Shown one piece after another: positions 34,285 to 44,829 of a stretch of DNA of 64,000 nucleotides. The translations under genes were made by a program, and so were the position numbers. The stretch is from Hydrangea macrophylla (taxonomy: Eukaryota > Streptophyta > Magnoliopsida > Cornales > Hydrangeaceae), in NCBI GenBank assembly GCA_033977485.1, contig CM066984.1, positions 27,509,501 to 27,573,500 on the forward strand, written 5' to 3'. How positions within the stretch are numbered: position 1 is the first letter of the stretch; the number at the start of each line of letters is the position of its first letter. A model generated the notes under the pieces. It searched no databases, was not told the DNA's origin, and saw only the letters and a program-made list of their open reading frames with translations.

Positions 34285-34701
34285 GGATCTCTAGAAGATA
34301 GTGGGTAGTAGACACAGTCGGAGCAAGAATCCTGAGGCACGGAGCAGCCATCCTGCCGTGCCAAGCCTCAACGAAAGCCTTCACAATAGAAGGGCGCAAA
34401 GTGGACCCCTGATGAAATAAACAGTCACAGATTCAGTAGTATCCTGCAAAAGTCCAAACTGACGGACAACCCGATCGGGAATGTAGAAAGTAGTAGCAGG
34501 CAAGCCCGGCATGCCAGGTCGTCCAGGAAGACGCACAGCAATAGAGTGATGAATCCACTGTGGACAAACCTAGCAGATATCACTAGAAGAGAGCCCCTGG
34601 AGCCAACCAAGCCATGCATCGGCAGATTGAAATAAGTTGTGAATCTCTATACGATCGTAAAGAAGTGACCCGCGAAGATGGGAAGGGTGTATAAAGAGGT
34701 C
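34285..34701 (-). pseudogene. Antisense DUF7745-like unit of E1, 3' part
   Basis: On the minus strand this continues the ORF at 48534-49178, from which E5 separates it. In one frame it reads through LFIHPSHLRGSLLYDRIE, ADAWLGWLQGLSSSDI and FYIPDRVVRQFGLLQ, matching the C-terminal layout of the plant DUF7745/retrotransposon-associated family as I know it. Stops are present at ~34568-34570 and ~34393. The junction with the 5' part is exact once E5 and one AGGTC are ignored. Confidence 0.6.
34697..34701. repeat. Target-site duplication of E5, left copy
   Basis: AGGTC. It recurs after the right LTR (48534-48538) and, unexpectedly, also after the left LTR (36338-36342). Confidence 0.88.
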
Positions 34702-34954
34702 TGCAAAGCGGGGGTTTTTGTAAAATACAACCGCGCTAAAGGAAAGAATTGTATTAATTTTTATCACAACTTCCCGTGTTATCCGCAATTTGCATTGCAA
34801 GGCTAATTTTTATACAATATGATTAATCTATGATAAGTTGTATTGTTTTAGCTGTTGGTTGTGCAGATTACTGCTGTGTGGACTGAACAGATGAACATCA
34901 GAATAGATGGAATGCTGGAATGCAAACAAAAGAAGTCAAAGCTGAAATGTGGAG

Positions 34955-35064
34955 TTCGATCGCTCTAAGAAGGTTCGATCGATCGAAGGTTCGATCGCTC
35001 GAAGAGAGTCGAAGCGCTTGAAGATCAAGGGTTCGATCGATCGAAAGCAGTTCGATCGATCGAA
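34955..35064 (+). repeat. E5 LTR palindrome array A
   Basis: Six 14-bp dyads of type TTCGATCGATCGAA start at 34955, 34974, 34990, 35009, 35032 and 35051. They form three pairs, each with a 19-bp step (14 + 5-bp spacer). Variants differ mostly at CpG sites or by GATCG/GCTCG. It lies directly upstream of the LTR TATA-like box. Confidence 0.88.
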
Positions 35065-35133
35065 CGGGGTATTTCCAGTAACATTTGCGTGCGCAGCAGA
35101 ATGCGGGTTTTAACCCTAGTGCCTTAGGTTTTC

Positions 35134-35141
35134 TATTTATA
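35134..35141 (+). promoter_or_regulatory. E5 LTR TATA-like box
   Basis: TATTTATA in CTATTTATATGC, 70 bp after palindrome array A; conserved near 47326 in the right LTR. Candidate start of transcription. Confidence 0.5.
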
Positions 35142-35561
35142 TGCATTTTGTACACGTCCATAAGGACGCCCACTTTTACATTTTAACAGTTTAGAAGGAG
35201 AGATAGAGAGTTGGCTTGGTTTTTTGTAGGTTTTTCATCGAATATTCGTATTGTGGATTGGATTTCTTGAAGTTTATACAAGTATTCTTCATTCCAGGTT
35301 AACTATATATCACGTATTTACATTCTGCACTTCATAGGCATAGTTTAATCGCTCAGTTTATAGTGTTGCATGCTAAATATTGATAACACCATTGTTTTTA
35401 GATTTTTAATGAAAAACTCACAATCAAACAAGGTATTAATGTTTTCTTACGTTAAAACTAATTCTGTGACACTCCAGACGATGTCTGAGTAGTCCCAGGT
35501 TGGGAGAACACGATGAAACAGTGATCTCCAGCCTCTGCCATGCAGCAGAATAATCGCTGTG

Positions 35562-35680
35562 TTCGATCGATCGAAGTTAGTTCGATCGATCGAACCAGAG
35601 ACAGTCAAGCGATCGAAGTCAGTTCGATCGATTGAGGGATGAAGGTCTTCGATCGATCGAAGGCGCGTCGATCGATCGAA
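35562..35680 (+). repeat. E5 LTR palindrome array B
   Basis: Dyads start at 35562, 35581, 35604, 35623, 35648 and 35667: three pairs, every pair with a 19-bp step. Three copies are exact TTCGATCGATCGAA. Confidence 0.88.
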
Positions 35681-36337
35681 CTCTCGGATTCTTGAGGATG
35701 TTCCCTGCAGTATTCCAGGACTTTTTGTTTTAGGACTTGTTATCATTCTGTCCCAAATTAATGCTCAGTCTGTCAAAACAGTTTTAAAACTAAGGCCCTA
35801 AGGCATTTTCTTTCAATACATTTTGCAAACCATCTTCAATGCTAACACCATTGAGGATGCGAGTCTTAACTATTGAATTAAACCGCTTTTGTGTATTTCA
35901 ATTTAACTGTGATGATATGGTCCCGGTCATGAAAGGGCCATAGAATCTTTATTGAGGAATACGGAAAACTGTAGGTAATATACTCCATTGTGCTTCAAGG
36001 CAAATGCATGGTAGATGGCTAGGTTACTGCGGATTCGTGTAATCCCAACACTTTCTTTCTAAAGTTAAACTCCTTAATTCAAAGTACTGTTTCAATTAGT
36101 TAAGTTCGATCGTTTAGTTTATTTTAATCGTTTTCATTAGTAATCCTTGTTTGTGGAACTTTGTGTTCCACACCATCATTAAACCTTAGTTATTTTATTT
36201 TGTTTTCTTTAGAGGTTAGTCTAATTCGATAGGTCAACACCTTCCCTGTGGGATCAACCTGGTCTTACCAGATATTACTTGCACGTCTACCTACACTTGG
36301 GTACTGCACAAGAGCGCACAAGAAAATTCTCGTGTCA

Positions 36338-36404
36338 AGGTCCAAACGCTCCATGAGCCAAATCTGCAAAACAAAAGGTGCCCTAGCAGATTACATGGCC
36401 CCGG
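36338..36404 (+). repeat. Copy of E5's right-hand host flank after the left LTR
   Basis: 67 bp, AGGTC plus 62 bp ending CATGGCCCCGG, identical to 48534-48600, where they are the E1 sequence flanking E5. At 36405 it switches to about 18 bp of unmatched DNA and then gag. Confidence 0.9.
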
Positions 36405-36422
36405 AAACAAAGAAGAGGCTGT

Positions 36423-39400
36423 CAGGGATTGAATGGTGAAACAAAGAAGTTGGTGGAAACGATGAGCTCGGGACCATTTCTGCGTAAAAACACTGAAGAG
36501 GCCGAAGCCCATTTCGAATGGTTAGCTGAATACGCTCATGAATGGTCAAATTCTGACAATATCTCACGCTCACAGATATCCTGTGTAGAAGAGAAAAGCC
36601 TATACCAGCTAACCAATGAAGATCACCTCATGACTAAGTATGCAGAGCTGGCAAAGAAGGTAGAGGAGTTAAGTATGAAAGGAGAGAGCTCTAGGCAAGT
36701 CTTGCCTGAAGAACCATGTGGCACATGCAACATGTTGGGACATCCAACTCAATATTGTCCTAATGTGCCACATTTTCAAGAGCAAGCCCCTATAGAGATG
36801 AATGCCATGCAAGGTTTTCGAGGGGCGGGGAATTCCAACAATAATTTTCAAAATAACAATAGATGGAATCACCCCGGTTTTGATTGGAGAAATAATAATG
36901 GGGCCCAAAATCAATATCAACAGCAGCCCTACAACAACAATCAATATCAAGGGCAAAACAATAGGCCAGCCCAGCATTACAATCAAAACAGAACTAATAA
37001 TTACAATCAAGCTCAACCCTCCAATGCACCACAAACCAATGCCTATGTGCCCCAGCACAAGAAGGTACAAGAGGAGGAGCCACTTGCTAATGCCAATCTA
37101 ACGCAGCAACTCATCCAAATGATGAGTAGAATGTCTGCTACATTAGAGAGGATAGATGCACGGCAAGAGAGCTCAGGAGGAACATTCCCTGCTCAACCAC
37201 TTCAGAACCCCAAGGGACATAACAATGGTCCTAACAATCAAGAACATGCTAAAGCTGTGACTACACTGAGAAGTGGAAAAATCATAGAGAAAGGCATGCC
37301 TCTGTCCACTCCCGAAGTGTACGATGAGGAGGAAGTGGTGGATAAAGAAGTTGAGCTACCATCTACTCAAGAGGAGGAGCAGTCCACCAATGACGATCCT
37401 ATCAAGGCAAACATTGCAGCTCCTGGAGTAGAGGAAGAAGTTGAGCGAAGGCCTGGGAAGGAGTCCGTTAAGGATGAACCACCAAAATGCCCCTTCCCTG
37501 CACCTTATCCTCAACGGTTGAAGAAACCCAAGAATGAGACGAAGAATCAGGAGTTTTTGGAACTGTTTAAGCAAGTTAAGATTAACCTTCCACTCCTAGA
37601 TGCTATCAAGCAAGTGCCGGCCTATGCTAAGTATCTCAAAGATCTATGCACGGTCAAGAGGAGGCAAAGCGTGAAGAAACATGCTTATGTCGCATGTCAA
37701 GCCAGTGCGATCATTCAAAATGAGTTGCCCCCAAAACTCAAAGATCCCGGCACACCTACGGTCTCATGTAGAATTGGGAATCAAAAGATAGATAACGCAC
37801 TCCTCGATTTAGGAGCAAGCGTGAACCTGCTGCCATACTCAGTCTATAAACAGCTAGGGTTGGGTGAACTCAAACCCACCCGAGTTGCGTTGCAATTGGC
37901 AGACAGATCTGTAAAGTACCCTAGAGGGGTATTGGAGGACGTCCTTGTCCAAATAGACACTTTTGTATTTTCGGTTGATTTCGTGATATTGGACACAGAA
38001 CCTGTGTCTAATCCTGGTGCACATATCCCGGTTATTTTTGGACGTCCATTCCTCAACACCATTGATGCCACAATCAAGATTAGAACTGGTGTCATGACTA
38101 TCGTATTCGGGAACATGACGTTGAATATCAAGATCTTCTCTAATCCCCGACCTGAAGAATACGATGATGAGGAAGAAATCCATTATATAGACACGGTCAT
38201 TGAAGATGAAGTTGACTTGGTCGACTATAAAGATCCTTTGGAAGTTGTGATGACTCAATTTGGTGATATTTATCAGCCTGCAGAGTCCACCCCATTGGAT
38301 GCTGACTTGAACCAGACGTGTCTTATGATGGATACGAAAGAGGAGGATAGAGCCGATTGCATGTGGATACAGCCATATGAACAACTGCCTCCTAAAACCA
38401 AGTTGGTAATGCCCTCTAGTTTCCAGTTCCCTGAATTAGAATTGAAGGAGCTCCCCAAAGAGCTAAAATACGCATTCCTAGGGACTGGAAAAACTTATCC
38501 TGTGATCATTTCATCTGTTTTAACTCATGAACAGGAAAGTAAGCTAGTGGAAATGCTTACCAAGCATAAGGATGCTATGGGATGGACAATTGCTGACCTC
38601 AAAGGCATAAGCCCATCCATATGCACGCATAAGATATATTTGGAGGAAGACGCTAAACCCTCAAGGCAAATGCAAAGGCGTCTGAACCCCAACATGCAAG
38701 AAGTAGTTAAAAAGGAAGTGCTTAAACTACTTGATGTTGGGATGATATATCCTATATCTGATAGTTCTTGGGTTAGTCCTACCCAAGTAGTTCCAAAGAA
38801 AGCAGGCATAACGGTCATCCCAAACAAAGATGGTGAATTGGTACCAACACGTGTCCCCACTGGATGGAGGATGTGTATTGATTACAGGAAGTTAAATACT
38901 GTGACCCGAAAGGACCATTTTCCTTTGCCATTTATGGATCAAATGCTAGAACGCGTGGCGGGTCACAAGTATTATTGCTTCTTGGATGGATACAGTGGAT
39001 ATAATCAAATTGAGATTGCTCCTGAAGATCAGGAGAAAACCACATTCACATGTCCATTCGGTACTTTTGCCTACCGACGAATGCCGTTTGGCCTATGTAA
39101 TGCACCGGCTACCTTTCAGCGGTGCATGCTGAGTATATTCAGTGACATGGTCGAAAACATCCTTGAAGTTTTCATGGATGATTTTTCAGTATTCGGCCAT
39201 AGCTTCGAGGATTGCCTCGGCAATCTCGAACAGGTTTTAATGAGGTGTGAGGACAAACACCTAGTCTTGAATTGGGAGAAGTGTCACTTTATGGTGACCA
39301 AGGGTATAGTTCTCGGCCACATAATATCCGATGAAGGAATCCAAGTGGATAAGGCTAAGATCGACATAAACTCAAATCTACCTGTCCCCCGTACAGTGCG

Positions 39401-39940
39401 AGACATTCGTTCATTCTTGGGGCACGCAGGTTTTTATCGTCGATTTATCCAGAATTTTAGTGCAATCTCTCGACCCCTTTGTCAACTTCTTGTCAAAGAT
39501 GCACCTTTCGAGTGGTCAGAGAGTTGCCAAAAGTCCTTTGAGGATCTAAAAGATCTCCTCACCTCCGCACCTATAATACAGGCACCCGACTGGAGTTTGC
39601 CTTTCGAATTAATGTGCGATGCTAGTGATTACGCCATTGGCGCAGTCCTAGGCCAGAGGAAGGACAATAAGCCACATGTGATATACTACGCCAGCCGAAC
39701 TTTAAATGAAGCTCAAATGAATTACACTACTACTGAAAAGGAGCTGCTGGCTGTAGTATTCGCTTTGGATAAGTTTAGGTCTTACCTGATAGGGTCGCCA
39801 ATCGTTTGTTTTACAGATCATTCGGCCCTCAAGTATCTTTTGTCAAAGAAAGACGCTAAACAACGGCTTATTCGCTGGATACTCTTACTCCAAGAGTTTG
39901 ATTTAACAATCAAGGACAAGAAAGGAGTAGAGAATGTGGT
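36423..39940 (+). pseudogene. gag-pol: E5 gag (N-terminally truncated), protease, RT and RNase H
   Basis: One open frame of about 1,170 codons, lacking the N-terminal part of gag. The C-terminal gag has a zinc knuckle (CGTCNMLGHPTQYC) and an Asn/Gln-rich segment (about 36820-37060). Protease: LLDLGASVNLLP (~37801), then IFGRPFL. RT: MCIDYRKLN, FLDGYSGYNQI, and catalytic FMDDF at 39171-39185. RNase H: MCDASDYAIGAVLGQ and FTDHSALKYL. A deletion of about 7 bp around 39940, just before a conserved HLSRL block, throws the reading out of frame so that it stops at 39956. The DLGAS protease motif and gene order are Athila-like. With its gag start gone, it cannot be a working polyprotein. Confidence 0.9.
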
Positions 39941-41332
39941 CATTTATCCCGGTTGACTTTTACCGATAACACTGAATCCCAATCCATTAAAGATGAGTTC
40001 CCAGATGAACAGCTACTAGCAGTAAGTAGTCTGCCTTGGTATGCTGATGTGGTAAACTATCTTGTCACAGGTGAGACACCGACTCATTGGTCGAACCAAG
40101 ATAGGAAACGGTTCCTCTCGTTCGCACGCCACTTTTTCTTTGATGACCCATACCTTTTCAAATACTGTGCTGATCAGGTCATCAGGCGTTGCGTACCCAA
40201 CGAGGATATAACTGTAATATTAGCGTCATGCCATTCTGAGGCATGCGGTGGCCATTTTGTGTCACAGAAGACCGCACAAAAAGTGTTGCAAAGCGGTTTT
40301 TACTGGCCCACAGTCTTCAAAGATGCTTATTCCTTTTGCAAGACATGCCAACGCTGTCAAAAGCTTGGAACCATTTCTAAAAGGAATTCTATGCCTTTAA
40401 CCCCTATCATCACAATTGAGATATTCGATTGTTGGGGCATAGATTTTATGGGCCCATTTCCCAAGTCGAATAACTGTGAGTACATACTCCTTGCTGTGGA
40501 GTATGTATCCAAATGGGTAGAAGCGATACCAACGAGACGAAATGACCACAGAACGGTCATGTCATTTCTAAGAGAGCATATTTTGTCTCGTTTTGGTACT
40601 CCGAAAGCTTTACTAAGTGACCAAGGAAAGCATTTCTGCAACAAGCCCTTGGAGTCACTTCTCAAGAAATACGGGGTCCATCATAAAATCGCTCTTGCCT
40701 ATCATCCACAGTCTAATGGGCAAGCAGAATTGGCTAACCGAGAAATCAAGCATATTCTCGAGAAGACGGTTAGTTCCAATCGAAAAGACTGGACATACAA
40801 ATTGACCGACGCGTTATGGGCATACCGTACTGCCTATAAGACGAATCTTGGTATGTCCCCGTACAGATTGGTTTACGGGAAAGCTTGCCATCTTCCTATT
40901 AAAATTGAACATAAAGCTTATTGGGCGACACGCTCATTGAACTTTGATATTCAAGAGGGAGGTCAGCTACGCAAGCTTCAACTTGCAGAGCTAGAGGAAA
41001 TACGACGAGATGCGTATGACTCTGCAAAGTTACATAAGGAAAAGTTGAAGGCTCGACACGATCGTACGATTTTTCGTAAATCATTTGAGCCGGGGCAGAA
41101 AGTCTTGTTGTATGACTCTCGCCTCCACCTTTTTCCAGGAAAACTCCGTTCCCGTTGGACAGGCCCTTTCATCGTAAAAACTGTTTTTCCACATGGGGCG
41201 GTTGAGATTGTCAATCCAAAGAATGATGATTGTTTCAAGGTCAATGGCCAGAGATTGAAACCGTTCTTGGAAAACTTCCAAACTGAAGTTGAGCACATCC
41301 AGCTGGATGAGCCCAGCTATTCTCATGATTAA
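39941..41332 (+). pseudogene. pol: E5 integrase
   Basis: A 459-codon open frame displaced from RNase H by the small deletion. The N-terminal zinc region has CHSEACGGH and CKTCQRCQ. The core DDE triad is seen as Asp in WGIDFMGP, Asp in LSDQGKHF and Glu in [12 protein letters not shown]. The C-terminal part has [20 protein letters not shown] and RWTGPFIVK, a chromodomain-free Athila-type tail. No internal stop. It would be made only by frameshift from pol, so it is counted as part of a broken gene. Confidence 0.88.
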
Positions 41333-41492
41333 AAATCCAAAGTGCAGTTCCAATTGTTGTTGTATTTCTTTTCTTTCCCTGCATTTTAGTTTCTCTCTCT
41401 TTTGTTTTTTTTTTGGTTTTCGTTCTTTATTTCGTGTTTGTGATCTAGTTCTAATCCATTATACCTTAAACCACTCTGTTGCAGGTACATAG

Positions 41493-42419
41493 ATGCGAGG
41501 TGATGATGTTCACTCTGTCGGTTCTTGGGCTGATTCAGAATGTCGCTGTGGCACCTGGATTGAGGGTGAACTCATACCTTGCCCCTTGCTTCATCAGGAC
41601 CCTGAAGCTCATTCTCTTATTGATGCTGTTCAAGGGTACATTCCATATCCACCAGCCCTCCTGGATATCAACCCATACGAAAATATGGGATTTCAGGATG
41701 ATGATAATGTGGAGGAGGATGATGACCTGTACATGGGACGCATGGTGGATGATGCACTCATGGCCCAGTGGGAGAATGACGATATATGGGAGCCATGGGA
41801 GGATCATGTCCTTCAGGATGTCGTCCCAGAACGCCACAATGCCGTCTTTGTTTTCGTGGACGATTTCCTCGTGCTTGAGTTGGTCCCATACCGCTACGTG
41901 CACTTGAGCTACTTGCTATTCAGGCTCCAATGCCCCTTACCAGCCAGTGCATTTTGGGAACCAATGCCAATAGTGAGGTTGGAACTTGTCACATTTCTTT
42001 GTATTATTGTTTCTATTCTTTGTTTTTCTTTTTGTGTTAACTTGTGTTTCCTGTGTTCTGTTGTTTTAATTTCAGTTTGTTGTCTTTTGTCCAGGATTGT
42101 CACTATGTTCCTAAATGGCATCCCGGTATTCCTTCCACATCAACTGATTCATGGTCTTGGGCCCTACATAAGGCCCCCACTCACTCCGCCGCGAGAGGAC
42201 AGTCCGTTGCGCAATCACACTCCGTTATCCTTGTCTCCATCCGGATCACCTCTTGCATGGGCTTTCAATTCCTTGGAGACTCCAGACTTGTTCGATGATG
42301 TCCTTGCTGCTTTTCGATTGTTCTGGGAAAGGGAATCATCGAGTTTGGACTTCACGTCTGAAGATTCGGCGGATTATGAAGAGATTGTGGAAGAGGAAAT
42401 CTTTATACTCGAAGACTAG
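41493..42419 (+). CDS. E5 acidic ORF between integrase and env-position ORF, possible in-frame intron
   Basis: 308-codon ORF 160 bp after integrase, unknown function. The N-terminal part has a cysteine pair (CRCGTW) and is strongly acidic (GFQDDDNVEEDDD); the C-terminal part is Pro/Ser-rich then acidic (EIVEEEIFILED). Between them 41978-42094 reads as a 39-residue Phe/Leu/Ile/Val/Cys stretch. The same 117 bp have GAG|GTTGG and TTTTGTCCAG|GATTG borders, and 117 is a multiple of three, so removing it keeps the frame. It is either an intron or a membrane segment; T-rich introns translate into hydrophobic residues by chance, so I favour an intron. An acceptor-like TTGCAG lies just upstream at about 41480-41485. 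Confidence 0.55.
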   Translation: MRGDDVHSVGSWADSECRCGTWIEGELIPCPLLHQDPEAHSLIDAVQGYIPYPPALLDINPYENMGFQDDDNVEEDDDLYMGRMVDDALMAQWENDDIWEPWEDHVLQDVVPERHNAVFVFVDDFLVLELVPYRYVHLSYLLFRLQCPLPASAFWEPMPIVRLELVTFLCIIVSILCFSFCVNLCFLCSVVLISVCCLLSRIVTMFLNGIPVFLPHQLIHGLGPYIRPPLTPPREDSPLRNHTPLSLSPSGSPLAWAFNSLETPDLFDDVLAAFRLFWERESSSLDFTSEDSADYEEIVEEEIFILED

Positions 42420-42757
42420 TGCTACATTTCAGTTGTTTCTGTTCAATTTCAATTCTTGTTTATCAACTGGAGTGTAATCCTTGACAAAATGTTTTTGGTT
42501 TTAGTTTTAGTTTTATTTTTGGTTTTCTTTAGTTAAATAAGGTTTTAACCACAGTTGGGGATGATAATGTTGCAATTTGGATGCACTTATAAAGTTTTAT
42601 TTTTATATATAAATTGCAATTTTCTATTCTGAGGATGAATTCCTGTCATACATACTTGTACTTCAACTGTTTTTCAGTCTCTCTGTATGTTCAGAATTGT
42701 TTCTGATAGTTGGGGGTGATGTGGTTCATGCCCCAATAGAATTCTGGAATTTTTGTG

Positions 42758-42876
42758 TTCGATCGATCGAACCCAGTTCGATCGATCGAAACCTGGATGT
42801 TCAAGCGCTTGTAGTTTATGTTCAAGCGATTGAGGGATTTGTGTTCGATCGATCGAACATACTTCGATCGATCGAA
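42758..42876 (+). repeat. E5 internal palindrome array C
   Basis: TTCGATCGATCGAA dyads at 42758 and 42777, and at 42844 and 42863: two exact pairs, each at a 19-bp step. Between them is a degenerate pair (42800, 42821; step 21) with TTCAAGCG cores. Confidence 0.87.
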
Positions 42877-43220
42877 CGAAGCATTTAAACGAGGCGTCTT
42901 CAGGACACCTCTTCATTTCCCTCACTCTCATTTTCAATCGCTCGAAGACAGAGGGGGGTGCGACTCGGCAAATTTCGATTTCTGGCATCCAAAGGGAAGC
43001 CCTGATCAATCTTCTGATCATCCTCATCGTCATCTCATCATCCTCTCCATCTCCACTGCAGGTTCTTACCCGAGGTAGGCCCCACTCATTTGTAGTTTCT
43101 TTTTCCTTAATGTTCGTCTTAGAAAATCCCAAGGGGGTGTCCCCTTCGTCTTAGGATCGTCTTTTGTTAAGCGTAACTTCTGTTTTCTTTTCGTTTCTGC
43201 GATTGCTGAACACCGCTGTG

Positions 43221-43339
43221 TTCGATCGATCGAACAATTTTCGAGCGATCGAAGGGAAGTTGTTCGATCGATCGAACAAAGTTCAAGCGATCGAAGTCTA
43301 CTCCAGTTCGATCGATCGAACCCAGTTCAATCGATCGAA
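43221..43339 (+). repeat. E5 internal palindrome array D
   Basis: Dyads at 43221/43240, 43263/43282 and 43307/43326: three pairs, each at a 19-bp step. In every pair the first member is exact and the second degenerate. Confidence 0.87.
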
Positions 43340-43419
43340 CTCTAGCAGTGTCTGTTTTGTTTCTTTTTTCTTCCTGTTCTTATCTGTATCTTGTGTGGTC
43401 TTATTTTCAGGACTGCCAG

Positions 43420-44829
43420 ATGAATCCAGTGACGGGCTATCATAAGTCCAAGCCCCTCGACCGTACTATACCAGATCCGGTACCCGCACATGGGTTCCGG
43501 AATAACGAGGATAGGGTTTGGTTCGAGCGGTATTTTCAGACACGGATGGTTATGATTGAGCGCCCTATTGAGCACATATGGACTGAGAGCCCATGGTTCC
43601 TCACACGGATCCGCGCTATGCCTCACTGGTTCGATCTCCTGTCGTTGGCCAAGAGGGTCAACCTATCCTGGATTAGAGGTGCGTGTGCGACTATGATCAG
43701 CGACCCGTTTACACCATTCACCTACCATGCCTTCTTTCGGAGTCGCTCATTCATCATCAGTCCCGCGACCGTTTCTGCCGCGTTGGGGGTACCAGAGGTA
43801 CCTGATTATGTTTGCCCCCACCGGCCTGATGCACCCGTGACCCCACCATCCACTATTATCAGAGAGCTCACTGGAGGCGCCGTTCCGTCTTGGGATGGCG
43901 ATGCTTTGATCGAGGACCACTTTCTCACCGATGACTACCACATGCTTCATTTGGTCCTCAGCAATTGCCTCCTAGTGACGTCCTATCGGGAGAAGATCGC
44001 GGCTTGGTATGCGCGAGTCTTATATGCTGTGGGGACGGGACAGCCTGTTTGTATACCACGCCTATATATTGATTTTATGGTCCACCCCACCCGTTATATC
44101 TCGTCCAGGAAGCACCTGAAGGGTGCTTGGGCTATTCAGAGGGTTATGGCTGACGCCGGATTCCTCGAGCTCGCTGGAGATGATATCCGCCCTTCTCCCC
44201 GCCGATTTAGCGAGGCGGCTGCTCGCCGCTCCGACGCCCAGAAGAGGAAGCGCAAGGGGAAAGGGACAGCGAGGGTGAGGGGGAGGAAGAAGAGGCGTGG
44301 TGGTACAGACACGGAGGCCGGAGCTTCAGGGACACCCACCGAGGTGGAGGAGCTTGATTCAGATGACGAGGATGATCCAGTTGCTGCGGTTCAGCAGTTT
44401 GAGCTGCGACAGCGGTCGCAGTCTCGTGCCCAGGGAGAGTCTTCTTCTTCTGTGCCTCTCCCGACAGTTCGTGAGCTATTATTGGAGGAGAGAGAGGCCA
44501 GGATTAGACTCGAGGGCCGGATGGATCAGATCCAGACCTTGCTGGAGTCCATATTGATTCAGATAGGGGTTGATCAGGCTGTTCACTCTGCTCACCATCC
44601 CACAGCTACCCCTTCTGCCCCGCCTACTGCTGATCCATCGCATCTTGCTACTCCTCCAGATCCACCACTTACTGATCCATCATCTGCTGCCCCAGCTGCT
44701 GAGGCTACTGATCCGGTTTCGACCACTGCTTCCGAGCCATCTACTACTCCTACTACTACGGTATTGCCGCCTGTTCCCATCGACATCCCTTCTGATATAG
44801 CCGATGATACGCCATCTGGGGTCGATTAG
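43420..44829 (+). CDS. E5 env-position ORF (putative plant transposon protein type)
   Basis: 469 codons from the ATG at 43420, just after a splice-acceptor-like site. Residues ~1-260 resemble the plant-transposon-protein domain found in the extra ORF of Athila elements (MPHWFDLLSLAKRVNLSWIR, YREKIAAWYARVLYAVGTG, AIQRVMADAGFL). A strongly basic patch (KRKRKGKGTARVRGRKKRR) could be a nuclear signal. An acidic run (EELDSDDEDD), a probable coiled coil (LLLEEREARIRLEGRMDQIQ) and a long Pro/Ser/Thr/Ala tail follow. No signal peptide or membrane segment is visible, so calling it an envelope protein rests only on position; a nuclear or RNA-binding role fits better. The frame is fully open. Confidence 0.7.
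   Translation: MNPVTGYHKSKPLDRTIPDPVPAHGFRNNEDRVWFERYFQTRMVMIERPIEHIWTESPWFLTRIRAMPHWFDLLSLAKRVNLSWIRGACATMISDPFTPFTYHAFFRSRSFIISPATVSAALGVPEVPDYVCPHRPDAPVTPPSTIIRELTGGAVPSWDGDALIEDHFLTDDYHMLHLVLSNCLLVTSYREKIAAWYARVLYAVGTGQPVCIPRLYIDFMVHPTRYISSRKHLKGAWAIQRVMADAGFLELAGDDIRPSPRRFSEAAARRSDAQKRKRKGKGTARVRGRKKRRGGTDTEAGASGTPTEVEELDSDDEDDPVAAVQQFELRQRSQSRAQGESSSSVPLPTVRELLLEEREARIRLEGRMDQIQTLLESILIQIGVDQAVHSAHHPTATPSAPPTADPSHLATPPDPPLTDPSSAAPAAEATDPVSTTASEPSTTPTTTVLPPVPIDIPSDIADDTPSGVD

Larger units (their letters stand above)
34702..36337 (+). repeat. E5 left LTR
   Basis: 1636 bp, near-identical to 46894-48533. Contains a palindrome array (34955-35064), a TATA-like TATTTATA at 35134-35141 about 70 bp downstream, and a second array (35562-35680). 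It is bounded by AGGTC on both sides like a solo LTR. Confidence 0.92.
42420..43419 (+). promoter_or_regulatory. Putative internal promoter and spliced leader of the E5 env-position ORF
   Basis: 1 kb without a credible ORF; apparent peptides here come from palindromes. Palindrome group 42758-42876 is followed by a leader-like, CT-rich stretch. A possible intron follows (CCCGAG|GTAGGC at 43074/43075 to TTATTTTCAG at 43410) that contains the second palindrome group (43221-43339). The ORF's ATG is 10 bp after the acceptor. Inference from layout only. Confidence 0.45.

Noticed and set aside
34898..35746. Minus-strand ORFs with repeated SIDRT/FDRSN peptides
   Set aside because: The peptides are direct translations of the TTCGATCGATCGAA palindromes in the LTR; the same kind of reading appears at 42674-43445 and 47090-47938.
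36405..36422. A primer-binding site for E5
   Set aside because: AAACAAAGAAGAGGCTGT does not start with TGG and lies after 67 bp of duplicated flank; the true site is missing.
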